In this document: piece after piece, positions 1 through 8,587 of the stretch | Layout of the letters: the number at the start of each line of letters is the position of its first letter | Position numbering within the stretch: the stretch's first letter is position 1 | Assembly: GCA_016712275.1 (NCBI GenBank) | Contig: JADJRI010000032.1 | Span: 1 to 64,000, forward strand | Reading direction: 5' to 3' | Source: Planctomycetota bacterium | GTDB taxonomy: Bacteria > Planctomycetota > Phycisphaerae > UBA1845 > UTPLA1 | Length of the DNA stretch: 64,000 nt | Program-made: the position numbers and the translations under genes | Notes under the pieces: model-generated | The model's input: only the letters and a program-made list of their open reading frames with translations | Databases searched by the model: none | What the model was told of the DNA's origin: nothing

Positions 1-142
1 CAGCTTTCGACACAGTTGGGGCTTGGGCCACACAACGTCCAGCCCATCGCGGCGTCTTCGAGATGTTCACGTGGGCCGATCTCAGAATGGATTGAAATAC
101 GATTCATTACTTGGTCTTTCGAATTGAAGGCCAATGGAAATC

Positions 143-568
143 TCAGTCGCTTAGTCCCAAGACATCGTCGAGCTGGCCCGTTTTGGGCGTGAGCGTGGAT
201 TGTGATGATTTGTTTTGGGAAACACTGATTGGAGAGGCAGCCGTTGGCATGCCGGATAATTCTTTATTCGGCGTTGTGGTTTGCGCAATGCCTACTGAAT
301 AGATCGCCTCAACTGGGTTTCGTTGACGAACGCACTTGTTGCACGTGCATGGCGAAGAGATTTGCCCCGCGGATCTGGCCCGAACGCAATCGGCGCACAT
401 ACAGAAGCCGGTCTTCGGCCTCTTTAAGACCATGCTGAGAAATGCAACGACAAGAGCAGCGGCCACCGCCAGGTACGTAATTGTGACGCTAAGAAGGCGG
501 AAGATCTCCGATCCAGAGTGAGTGGCGGCATCCGTGTAGGGTATTCCATTCGCGAGTAGTGCAAACAT
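143..568 (-). CDS. Small membrane protein with a cysteine cluster
   Basis: I do not recognise the family. The 141-residue product has one strong hydrophobic segment at about residues 24-46, then a basic stretch. A cysteine cluster follows (CMCADC, then CTCNKC about 14 residues later) that could bind a metal. The tail is Ser/Thr-rich. The start is the ATG at 568, chosen because an AGGAG lies 8 nt upstream; the ATG 6 nt earlier is too close to that AGGAG. It is followed upstream by a second small membrane protein on the same strand, so the two may be co-transcribed. The predicted topology is a short outside or periplasmic N-terminus with the Cys-rich tail in the cytoplasm, but this is inference. 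Confidence 0.55.
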   Translation of the reverse strand: MFALLANGIPYTDAATHSGSEIFRLLSVTITYLAVAAALVVAFLSMVLKRPKTGFCMCADCVRARSAGQISSPCTCNKCVRQRNPVEAIYSVGIAQTTTPNKELSGMPTAASPISVSQNKSSQSTLTPKTGQLDDVLGLSD

Positions 569-624
569 TATCATTTCTCCTGATCTCACTAAGAGGCAAG
601 TGACCGATCTACGCTGACCGGTCC

Positions 625-954
625 TTATCCACGTCGATTTGACGACTTCACGATCTTGGTGACCCACACAACCGTGGTGACGACGACTCCGAACGTTGCG
701 AGTTGACGATACTGTTCCCGGTCCCGCACATTCATCAGCGACATCCAGTCGTCGAAAGAGTAGCCGGGGCCGTCGGCGCCAACGATGATCCACATGACGA
801 GTAAAATCACCAATGGCAGGAGCACATATTCCGCGCGAAAGGCGCTTCTCATCTGTTTGCGCCGCGGCTTTGGGGATTCATCTGAAACCGGCACGGGAGA
901 ATAGGGCCGTTGCATTGGCACCTGTTGTGGTCGCATTTGATGGCGAGGATTCAT
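625..954 (-). CDS. Small single-pass membrane protein
   Basis: A 109-residue protein of unknown function. The first 40 residues are rich in Pro, Gln and Arg. One hydrophobic helix (about residues 46-63) follows, and a possible second hydrophobic stretch (VVVTTVVWVTKIV) lies near the C-terminus. The start at 954 is supported by an AAAGGAG about 7 nt upstream; reading further upstream only adds residues with no such site. The intergenic space to the next small membrane gene is 56 bp. No catalytic motif is visible. Confidence 0.6.
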   Translation of the reverse strand: MNPRHQMRPQQVPMQRPYSPVPVSDESPKPRRKQMRSAFRAEYVLLPLVILLVMWIIVGADGPGYSFDDWMSLMNVRDREQYRQLATFGVVVTTVVWVTKIVKSSNRRG

Positions 955-1229
955 GTTGATCTCCTTTCGCAAAAGATTATTCCCAACGCAAATCGCAAGT
1001 AGTGACGGCAAACTGTTCTGGCGATGACACAAATGCGTGAATCAGGCGATGGATTTTTTGGCCTGACCACGTGCCTTGGAAAGCAAGTTGTAACAAACAG
1101 CGCGAGTGCGAGAGTGACGACTGCCTGACATCTAAATGTTAAGTCTGTAAAACCTTGTTCAGCCTCTTTCCGGGCACCGGAGGCGAGCACCAGGGTCCAG
1201 TCGATGATTGAATCCCGACAAAAAGGCGA

Positions 1230-1487
1230 TCAGTCGAGATCATCTTCATGGTCGCTGAATTGGTTCGCTTTGCCGTCAGGTCCGCCGGATCCCGTTGCGG
1301 CACGTCTGATGCGGGAGAGGCCCCAGGCGCCAAGGACCAGCAGGGCGCAACTGCCGGCCGTGAAGAGCGCCGACTTGTCGTTGATGAGCGGCAGCGTGCG
1401 GCGGATGTCGAAGCGTTCCGAGCCTCGGACCCAGCGGATGACGCCGAAGGCGAGCAAGAGCACAATTAGGATTCGAGTTGATTTCAT
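1230..1487 (-). CDS. Small membrane protein
   Basis: An 85-residue protein with an N-terminal hydrophobic segment (ILIVLLLAFGVI) and a second one in the middle (FTAGSCALLVLGAWGL), ending in an acidic tail. The start has AAGGAG 8 nt upstream. The start codon overlaps the stop of the upstream gene in an ATGA arrangement, so the two are very probably translationally coupled. No family was recognised. The position next to a winged-helix protein and other tiny membrane proteins resembles remnants of a mobile element, which is inference. Confidence 0.6.
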   Translation of the reverse strand: MKSTRILIVLLLAFGVIRWVRGSERFDIRRTLPLINDKSALFTAGSCALLVLGAWGLSRIRRAATGSGGPDGKANQFSDHEDDLD

Positions 1488-2268
1488 GGCCAGAGCTCCT
1501 TGAGATAAGGGGTGATGGTTTCAAATTGAACGCGATTCATGAGCGGCCGCACATTGCTGTTGGCGCGCAGCATTCTTTCAATCTCCACAATTCGGTTTTT
1601 GATAGGTGCCACTATGGTGACGCTCGACACCGCGTCGCTTTCCCGCAGGCAGGCGAGAATGTGATCGGCGAGGTTGTCGCGGCTCGTCACAACCACCTCG
1701 AAGGCCCGCAATCCCAGGCTCTCAATCCACGCAACGTCAACGCGGTGTGCGGTTCCGGGACCGGATATTCGATCGATGACTTGAATCCACGGGCCAATCC
1801 AACACGCTGGATGAAATGAGCCATGTGGTTATGCATAATCCCGCCGCCGCCGCTATAGGGAAGGGGTAACTTCCGATTGAGCAGGCTCCAGCCCTGTTCA
1901 GTCAGCTTGCCAAGAAGCATCTGGGTCTTGCCAAACCTGCATTCATCGATTTCCAACAGTCCTTGACCGCTGAGCTCCTTAAGTGCCGCTTCCTGCTTCA
2001 ACCAATTGGATTCTTTGATCATTTCCCAGAGGCGAATGATGGGGGTATAAGGATGATCAGCGGCTCGCTCGAGAAGCTCCATGGCTCGCGACATGAGACC
2101 TGCGACCTGGCGGCTTTTCTTCCTGGCTTTTTGAACCCGCAGCTGCGAAAGACGCTCTTTGAAGGCTTCTTCAAAGCCGGGAATCTTGTTAAGGGGGCGT
2201 GATGCAATAAATGGATGCGTGTCGTATGGGGTATTCTTGGGAATCCGGTTGGGAGCCACATGATCCAT
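1484..2268 (-). CDS. Winged-helix-like conserved protein, frameshifted
   Basis: Two reading frames join into one protein. The first (2268 to about 1757) holds a helix-rich region resembling a winged helix (residues 60-130) and then a Gly-rich GGGGIMHNH segment. The second (about 1757 to 1484) continues as VDVAWIESLG and AFEVVVTSRDN. Joined, they read as a plausible beta-strand/alpha C-terminal domain of the kind found after ATPase domains in conjugation-type proteins; that comparison is from memory and tentative. A single missing base near 1755 explains the split. Coding character extends about 8 codons upstream of the ATG (QYPVRVT) to a stop near 2293, so the protein may be the C-terminal part of something larger. 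The stop overlaps the next start (ATGA). Confidence 0.5.
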
Positions 2269-2456
2269 CGTAACGCGAACGGGATATTGACATCATCATG
2301 AGTCCCTCTCGCCGCCTATGAGTTTGTGGGCTTGCCCTTTCCACCACGACATTTCTCATTTGTTGTGTGACTACGGTTCGGAGCGCGCGATCGGCCGCAA
2401 AGTGGGAGGTTCGCGGGCTTCTCGAGTTACCCTTCGCGAATAATGAAAAAGTGCCC

Positions 2457-3253
2457 TTAGAACCTGTGTGAGAAGCCCTTGCAACCAGGGCTCAATCGAT
2501 GAAGCATGACATTGATCATTGCAATAAGGATCATCGTCTCGCTGCTGTCGGTTTCGGTTTCGTAGTCTTTCGAAAGCCGCCGGTATCAGCCCAGCCATGA
2601 AAACGTACGCTCGACAATCCAGCGGCTTCGGCGCACGACGAACCGGCCCACTGCATGCCGCTCGACGATCTCGACCGTTCAGCCATACCAGCCGCGAACC
2701 CAATGTACAAACTGACCGGCATAGCCCTGATCGGCGAAGATCAATTTCATCCGTCGCAGTCGCGTGCCCAGTCGCTCGAACAACATCTTCGCGCCGTCGC
2801 GGTCCTGAATGTTCGCCGCATGCACGGTTAGTTCGAAGATCAGTCCGAGCGTGTCGACGATCAGATGGCGCTTGCGGCCGCGTATTTTCTTGCCCGCGTC
2901 GTAGCCGCGAAGCCCCCTCTTCCGTCGGTCTTGACCGTTTGGCTGTCGACAATACCGACGCTGGGCATGGGCTTTTTGCCGGCTTTGCTTCGCGTATTCG
3001 AGCGAAGGGCGTCATGGATCAATCGCCATGAGCCGTCCAGACGCCACACTCGATAGTAGAAGTGGTCCGTGCCCCACGGCGGAAAATCGTGCGGCAGATG
3101 CCGCCACGCACAGCCCGTGCGGTTGAGGTAGAGAATCGCATTGACCACCTCCCGCATGCAGACCGTTCTTGGACGGCCACCGAACTTCGGCTCCAGTATC
3201 AACGGCTCAACCAGTCTCCACTGGTCGTCCGTTACTTCTGTTGCGTATGGCAT
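2457..3253 (-). pseudogene. IS5-family transposase, inactivated
   Basis: The N-terminal frame starts at 3253 (MPYATEVTDDQWRLVEP) and contains typical IS5 text (GCAWRHLPHDFPPW, the first catalytic-region Asp in VDSQTVKT). The rest of the protein is in a second frame (LRGYDAGKKIRGRKRHL, then DQGYAG), entered by a -1 shift at a run of five G on the minus strand near 2926. Such a shift can be programmed in IS427-type IS5 elements. However, the second frame also carries an in-frame TGA at 2679-2681, and a further shift with another TGA near 2590 precedes the conserved YRRLSKDYE region. At least two lesions beyond the possible programmed shift mean it should not make active transposase. Confidence 0.85.
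2460..2475. repeat. Left terminal inverted repeat of the IS5-family element
   Basis: Sixteen bases that match the complement of 3290-3305 with a single mismatch. They overlap the last codons of the transposase reading frame. Confidence 0.7.
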
Positions 3254-3289
3254 CCTGTCCAAACAACAAGTATCGACCAATCGACGAGA

Positions 3290-3305
3290 CTTTTCACACA
3301 GGTTC
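3290..3305. repeat. Right terminal inverted repeat of the IS5-family element
   Basis: Partner of the repeat at 2460-2475. It lies about 37 bp upstream of the transposase start, a normal distance for the promoter end of this family. Confidence 0.7.
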
Positions 3306-4025
3306 GCAGACAATGCGTCACAAAACCCAGAGCAATCGACCCAACGCACAGGACAGAACGATGACCGATTCCTGAGTGTTCGCGCGATTCTCGAGAATCG
3401 CCGAAGAATTCCACTGGTTGTCATATTTGGAGCAGTAACTGCCTCCGGCCCCACCTACAACGATAACAGTACCGATCGCCCACGTGGAAATCAAGAATTC
3501 TACATGCCAAAAGAAAATTAATTCTCTAAGGGAGCCGCTTCAGAACAAATCCCTCGCGCGACGACAGACAACTGTCACGCCCCTGCACGCATCAGCTAAT
3601 AAGAGGGCTAGATTCTACCTTCCGCTGTTAAGATGAAGGGCCGGCCGTCAAGAATTTTGCGAGAGCGACAGACGTCTGTCACACCTCAGGCTAAATCTTC
3701 GAACAAAGCGGAAATTTGATGACAAGTCGAAACATCGATTGATAGAATGTCGTATCACCTAACAACCACGCAAGCGAGTTTGATTGGACAAGTTTTGGCC
3801 AGTCTGCTTTGAAACGGTGGAGAATCAGAATGACAACATGTTCTCGCGCAATTGTGTAACATCGCGAGGATGTGTTTTGAGTGATAAGTCTAGGTATCCG
3901 GAGTACTTGGCGCTCGCCGAAGGTGAATCTGCGCCACGTTGATTGTTCAATCGCATTTTGATCTTAACTTCTAGCCGTCATTCAGCCCTTATTGGGGGAA
4001 TGGCCGGCCATGGAGGCGCGTGCAC
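3306..4025. other. Intergenic region with two related short palindromes
   Basis: About 720 bp without a convincing gene. It contains GACAG-ACAA-CTGTC at 3563-3576 and the perfect 14-bp palindrome GACAGACGTCTGTC at 3667-3680. Each is preceded by a CG-rich stretch (gcgac / gcgcgacgac) and followed by CAC, so they look like two copies of one motif about 100 bp apart. They could be operators or decayed mobile-element ends. The patatin gene starts at the right edge. Confidence 0.4.
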
Positions 4026-5123
4026 ATGGAGTTGCATGATTCACAATCACCGGTCCGCACGATTTCACCCGACGCAATTGCAAAGCCACGGATAAAGGGC
4101 ATGGCTCTCTGCCTTTCAGGCGGAGGCTACCGCGCAATGGTTTTTCACCTAGGCTCGCTTTGGCGATTGAATGAAATCGGAGCGCTTTCAAGGATCAAAC
4201 GCATTTCGAGCGTCTCGGGCGGCTCCATCACGGCCGGCGTACTCGGAATGAACTGGAAAAAACTCGCGGTTGACCCTGCAACGGGGGTCGCCAAGAAATT
4301 CAATGAGTTTGTCGTCGATCCGATTCTCGGATTGGCAAATCGAACCATCGACGAAGGATCGGTTATTGGTGGAATCCTGCTGCCGGGAACTATCAGCGAC
4401 AAGGTTGATAGCTCGTACAACAAGCGCCTCTTCAACGACGCCAAGCTGAGCGACCTTCCGTCAGATGCCGAAGGCCCCAGGTTCAAAATTAATGCAACCA
4501 ATGTGCAAACGGGTTCGCTGTGGCGATTCTCCAAGCCATACATGGGTGACTATCAAATCGGCCTAATCCAAAACCCAGATGTCACGCTGGCCAAAGCCGT
4601 CGCGGCCTCGTCAGCCTTTCCGCCGGTTCTGTCACCCTGCCTGCTTGATGTAGATCCCGAGGACTTCGACAGAACAACCACTGCGGCATGGTACAAGCCG
4701 CCGTTCAACGACGAGATTATGCTCACCGACGGTGGCGTGTACGACAACCTCGGCCTGGAAACTGCCTTCAAGCGCATCTCGACGATTTTTGTCAGCGACG
4801 CCGGGCAGGCGATGGCCAAGGAAGCGCAGCCGGAAGGGGATTGGGCCCGGCACTCGATGCGGGTTGTCAACCTGATCGACAATCAGGTGCGCTCGCTCCG
4901 CAAGCGGCAACTGATCGACGCCTACATTCGCAAAGAGCGTAACGGCGCCTACTGGGGAATAGGGTCCCACTTCGCGGACTACAAGATATCCGACCCGCTG
5001 AACATAGGCGGCATCGACACTTCGAAATTGGCGGCGATCAAGACCCGGCTTAAGCGAATGCCGCCAGAAGAGCAGGAGCGGCTGATCAACTGGGGCTATG
5101 CGATTTGCGACGCGGCGAGGTGA
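4026..5123 (+). CDS. Patatin-like phospholipase family protein
   Basis: The 365-residue product belongs to the patatin family of serine acyl hydrolases, which act on phospholipid or other ester bonds with a Ser-Asp dyad. The oxyanion-hole motif GGGYRA is at residues 32-37. The nucleophile sits in SVSGGS (Ser at about 64, a GxSxG-like elbow), and the catalytic Asp lies in TDGGVYDNLG (about 235). No signal peptide is present, so it is likely cytoplasmic or peripherally membrane-bound. The ATG at 4026 is preferred over the in-frame GTG at 4020 because GGAGG lies about 10 nt upstream of the ATG and only 4 nt upstream of the GTG. A zinc-ribbon gene starts 5 bp after the stop, implying co-transcription. 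Whether it is metabolic or a toxic effector cannot be decided here. Confidence 0.88.
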   Translation: MELHDSQSPVRTISPDAIAKPRIKGMALCLSGGGYRAMVFHLGSLWRLNEIGALSRIKRISSVSGGSITAGVLGMNWKKLAVDPATGVAKKFNEFVVDPILGLANRTIDEGSVIGGILLPGTISDKVDSSYNKRLFNDAKLSDLPSDAEGPRFKINATNVQTGSLWRFSKPYMGDYQIGLIQNPDVTLAKAVAASSAFPPVLSPCLLDVDPEDFDRTTTAAWYKPPFNDEIMLTDGGVYDNLGLETAFKRISTIFVSDAGQAMAKEAQPEGDWARHSMRVVNLIDNQVRSLRKRQLIDAYIRKERNGAYWGIGSHFADYKISDPLNIGGIDTSKLAAIKTRLKRMPPEEQERLINWGYAICDAAR

Positions 5124-5128
5124 TCAAC

Positions 5129-6140
5129 ATGGGACGTCCATTCAAGTGCCCTTTTTGTAGCAGTGGAAGTAACAGTGCGAAGGGATATCGAAAGACCAAA
5201 GGGCTTGGCAGGCGGCAGATACGTTTGTGCCGAGACTGTAGCCGCAAGTTCACGCCGAAGTTTCAGTCGGGTGCGGCCGGGAAATCGGCAGTCTCTGCGA
5301 AAGAGACCGTGCCCGCCAAAGTGAGCATCCGATTCATGGACTCGATCATCAGCATGGCCTTTCAGATACAGGAGTCGGTGACGGCATTCAGAGATCGGGC
5401 CCGCGGCTTTTTCTTTTACGAAGTGATGCTCTCCGGGCTATGCGTGCCCCAAGTGTACGGGGCCGATGGCGATGACCGAAGAGGGGCGGTCCACGTGTTC
5501 GCATTGTGAGCACACATTGGATCCGACACTGGCATTTCAGAGATGTTCAAGTTGCAGCGGCGCACCCAGGCTTCATGTGCGGCGTTACGTCTGTGGGGGC
5601 TGCGGCGGAGAGATTCGTTCACAGTTCCTCTTCGACGGCCTCGTTTTTGATGCCGAATACTTTCGGCAGAAGATGGCCGAGCATCGGGAGCGGAAAGCGG
5701 AACTCCGCGAGCGGGTTCAGGCCATGCTGGCCGGCACGCGTTCCGGCGCAGTGGAAGTTGGCTCCCTCATCGGAGGCGATCACGCCGGACTCTTCGCCGC
5801 GCTGGACGTCATGACCCTGGAGAGTTTCGCCGTCTTTGCGCCCCAACTCCGCGACCGGTTCGATCTATCGCGCTACCAGACTCACATACAAGCCCATTTG
5901 CAAACGATCCCGATCAACCTGAATCAGATACCACCCCTCAGTGAAAACACGCGTCTGGACCGCATATGGCGCTTTATCGCGGTGATCTTCCTGGCCCATG
6001 CCGGCCATGCCCGCGTATGGCAGGAAGGTGACACCATTTTGCTCACGCTCAATGAAACTGACCGAGAAAGACAAGCTGTTCCTGGAGACCTTGAGGACCT
6101 TGATGGATTCGAAGGAGCTCTGGGTCGAATTGAAGCCTGA
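5129..6140 (+). CDS. Multi-zinc-ribbon protein, frameshifted
   Basis: The first frame gives FKCPFC...RLCRDCSRKF, a CPxC/CxxC zinc ribbon like those at the N-terminus of some transposases. Near 5434-5445 one extra base moves the frame, and the protein continues with three more Cys pairs (YACPKC, TCSHC, FQRCSSC, VCGGCGG). A helical C-terminal half follows, with RDRFDLSRY and TRLDRIWRFIAVIFLAHAG. I do not know a function; the multiple ribbons suggest nucleic-acid or protein binding. The gene follows the patatin gene by 5 bp and overlaps the next gene by about 90 bp in another frame. The overlap may be real or may hide a second indel. The frame after 5466 is open for 225 codons. Confidence 0.6.
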
Positions 6141-6453
6141 CCGACCGAGTTACCTGGTGCTGAAAGGCACCTATGGACAGAAGTTCAGCGAGGCGTTCGG
6201 CATGAGCCGGCAGGGAGTGCGATGGCGCTTCCAGCGCGCCCTTAGTAATGTATACGTGTCGGCCTTCGAGACCATCCTCTATATCGAGCGGATTCTCGGA
6301 CCGGATTTGCGGGAGCACGCCATCCGCATCAGCCGGGAGCGTTACGAACTTCGGCAGAAGTGGGCCGAAAACGGCCCCTTAAGTACAAAACTGCCCGAAG
6401 CTCGACGACAAACAATCCATGAGACTGGAGAATCACACGACTCCCAATTGTAA
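6050..6453 (+). CDS. Putative HTH-type conserved protein
   Basis: A 134-residue product starting MKLTEKDKLFLETLRTLMDSK. Its middle reads GTYGQKFSEAFGMSRQGVRWRFQRAL, which has helix-turn-helix spacing, followed by a long helical region (YVSAFETILYIERILG and HAIRISRERYEL). It overlaps the end of the zinc-ribbon gene in a different frame. The shared order of zinc-ribbon protein then this protein looks conserved from memory of other mobile-element regions, but I cannot name the family. DNA binding is inference from the helix pattern only. Confidence 0.55.
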
Positions 6454-6595
6454 AGGGAATTGCCCTTCAATCGCTGCTCGACGGAGCACCTGAATAAGAC
6501 CCATCGGCAAGCGTGCGCCTGACCTGTGGGGACCCCCATTCAACAGGTTAGCGCCGCATTGACCCGGTTTTCGGTGCAGCGGACTTTGGTCCGCG

Positions 6596-6640
6596 GCGAG
6601 GCCTGCCAATTTTAACATCGCGCTGACCACCAGGCCTCGC
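6596..6640. repeat. Inverted repeat in intergenic space
   Basis: Ten-base arms GCGAGGCCTG (6596-6605) and CAGGCCTCGC (6631-6640) are separated by 25 bp. The pair lies between the HTH-like gene ending at 6453 and the next small gene. There is no T-run after either arm, so a simple terminator is not clear. Confidence 0.4.
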
Positions 6641-6704
6641 GGCGAAGCACCGATTCCCTCGCATCACCCGCCCCGTGCGAACCGCGCAATACGAACTCAC
6701 GATG

Positions 6705-6946
6705 ATGTCCACCAAGATCGAATGGTCGTTCAATCGAATCGCCAGATTGCAGGATATTTCTGACGTGAGCGAATTGCTCTTTCCGAACAACCGCAACCAG
6801 CAGCACGCCTTCATGGCGATCTGGCTTGCGATCAAATGGAGCCCGCACCGGCTATCGTCAATCTCCTGGATGCCTTGCAGGATGATGCCGCCACTGCGGG
6901 CCTTTGGGTCTTTCCGGGCGAGCGCCCGCACAAAGGAGGTGAATAA
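6705..6946 (+). CDS. Small conserved protein, probable frameshift
   Basis: The first frame gives MSTKIEWSFNRIARL, then ELLFPNNRNQQHAFMAIWLA, a pattern I have seen at the start of helix-turn-helix proteins in mobile elements. After about 6838 that frame loses coding character. Another frame reads IVNLLDALQDDAATAGLWVF and ends at a TAA that overlaps the next ATG as TAATG, just after AAAGGAGGT. The overlap argues that the second frame is translated, so I treat the two as one gene with an indel near 6835. Alternatively the right part is its own 36-codon gene starting at 6836. Confidence 0.4.
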
Positions 6947-7248
6947 TGGCCCGCAAAAACAAATGGAAGGACCTTGCCCCTCTGATCATCTACAACGGCT
7001 ATCCGGATTCAGATCTGTTACCCATCGATCCTCCCAAGGCACATGAGCGCATTGAATCCTTCAAGGTGCGCGCCGAGGAGGCCGGCGACACACTGTTCCT
7101 TTTCCTCTGCCGTGAGGCGGATGATGAGATCGATGCCTACGAATACCTCGTCCGATTGGATCGGGCCATTCGCGACATCGAACAGGTTCGGTTCGCAGTC
7201 ATCGAACTGATCGGCACGTCCGACCAATCAACCAACTCCATCATGTAG
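6946..7248 (+). CDS. Conserved hypothetical protein
   Basis: A 100-residue acidic protein of unknown function (MARKNKWKDLAPLIIYNGYP). It has a very strong ribosome binding site, AAAGGAGGTGAATA directly before the ATG, and its start overlaps the previous stop. The mix of helices, without Cys or membrane segments, suggests a soluble cytoplasmic protein. It sits in the run leading to the AAA+ gene, 128 bp upstream of it. Confidence 0.6.
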   Translation: MARKNKWKDLAPLIIYNGYPDSDLLPIDPPKAHERIESFKVRAEEAGDTLFLFLCREADDEIDAYEYLVRLDRAIRDIEQVRFAVIELIGTSDQSTNSIM

Positions 7249-7376
7249 TTCACCTACTTCATTAGCAAATAAGAACCCATCGAATGCGGCCGGCTGTCGC
7301 ACGGGGAGAGACTCCGCGCGCGTGGTGCGGACCTCGTGCATCGGCAGCCGCGTTCAATAACAGAAAGGACCCCATC

Positions 7377-8453
7377 ATGTCTGACAAACTCACCTGCCCG
7401 CTCTGCGGCCAGAAGATCGACTTCACTCTTGTTCACCACCTTCGCGACGAGCACAAGGTCGAGCCGGAGACATTCCGGCAGCAGTTCCCCGACAAACCCA
7501 TCCACAGCATCGGCTTCACCGGCTTTATTAAGTCGAGCGAAGTTCGCAAACTGGGCGACATCCTGCATTACAAGCTGGATGTGGCCGGAACCCGGATGAC
7601 AGCCCGTCATGGTGTCGATCACCCACTCATTCCGATCTCCGATCCGACCTTTGTCTGGACTGACCCCTGCCAGGATGTGGCCGAAGCCATCGAGCACAAT
7701 GAGCGCGCCTTCATCTACGGTCCCAGCGGCACCGGCAAAAGTTCACTCGTCCGGCAGATCGCTGCGATCACCAAACGGCCGGTTCGCCGGGTGTCACTCA
7801 ATGGCGAGACCAGCGTATCCGACTTCATCGGCCACTGGACGGTTAACGACCAGCGCCAGACAGTCTTCGTCAACGGCATTCTGCCGGCGGCGATGATGGA
7901 AGGACACATCCTTCAGCTCGATGAAGTCGATGCCATGCAGCCGGAGATCGGATTTATCCTGCAACAGGTGCTGGAGCCGAACGGTCATCTGCTGCTCACC
8001 GACACCGGAGAGGACATTCATCCCCATCCGGACTTTCGGATCGTGGCCACGGCCAACACGCTGGGCTTCGGCTCGGACTCGGGTTTGTATTCCAGCGGAA
8101 CGCATGTGTTGAACTTTTCATGGCTCGATCGCTGGGATGTGGTCGTGCACATCGATTATCTGCCGGCCGATCAGGAGGTTGATCTGCTTCGCGCCCGGCA
8201 CGCGTCACTCAAGAAGGACCTGCTCACCTGCCTCGTGACGGCCGCCGGCGACCTGCGCAGGGCACACGCCGAAGAGCAGCTCTCCACGACAATCACGACG
8301 CGTCGGCTGCTTGCCTTGTGCTCACGCCTCGAACGCGGCAACGAATTTGCCCGGGCATTGGCCACTACCGTACTCAATAAAGTCCCGCCCGAGGATCGGA
8401 AGGTGATTGGCGAGACGTTTGATCATCATGTGGGGCCGCTTTCAAAGTCCTGA
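7377..8453 (+). CDS. CobS/MoxR-like AAA+ ATPase with N-terminal zinc finger
   Basis: A 358-residue AAA+ ATPase. The N-terminus carries a C2H2-like finger (CPLCGQ at 7-12, then HHLRDEH at 20-26). The ATPase core has Walker A GPSGTGKS (115-122), Walker B HILQLDEVD (177-185), sensor-1 region RIVATAN (221-227) and a DRW motif (251-253). Family knowledge: CobS-like and MoxR AAA+ proteins form rings that remodel a partner carrying a VWA domain. The partner is encoded 134 bp downstream. No cobaltochelatase large subunit or cobalamin gene is in the window, so metal chelation is unlikely and a chaperone-like or mobile-element role is inferred. The start at 7377 places the zinc finger at the N-terminus and follows GAAAGGACC. 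Confidence 0.88.
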   Translation: MSDKLTCPLCGQKIDFTLVHHLRDEHKVEPETFRQQFPDKPIHSIGFTGFIKSSEVRKLGDILHYKLDVAGTRMTARHGVDHPLIPISDPTFVWTDPCQDVAEAIEHNERAFIYGPSGTGKSSLVRQIAAITKRPVRRVSLNGETSVSDFIGHWTVNDQRQTVFVNGILPAAMMEGHILQLDEVDAMQPEIGFILQQVLEPNGHLLLTDTGEDIHPHPDFRIVATANTLGFGSDSGLYSSGTHVLNFSWLDRWDVVVHIDYLPADQEVDLLRARHASLKKDLLTCLVTAAGDLRRAHAEEQLSTTITTRRLLALCSRLERGNEFARALATTVLNKVPPEDRKVIGETFDHHVGPLSKS

Positions 8454-8587
8454 TCGAAAAGCTTTATAGAACCAGGCGCCAGATTCCCTTGCAATTCAGT
8501 TTGATGATTTCGATCAGGCCATGCCCGTTTCACCGCGATGCGACGGACATGGCCTTTTTTCATGCGCATCGCAAAGGAGTAAACCAA

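Larger units (their letters stand above)
2460..3305 (-). mobile_element. Decayed IS5-family insertion sequence
   Basis: An element of about 846 bp bounded by imperfect 16-bp terminal inverted repeats (GAACCTGTGTGAGAAG at 2460-2475, and its complement with one mismatch at 3290-3305). It encodes one IS5-family transposase on the minus strand. Length, organisation and end placement fit the family. I could not see a convincing target-site duplication: TTA precedes the left end and GCA follows the right end. This suggests an old insertion or a slightly wrong end assignment. Confidence 0.75.
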
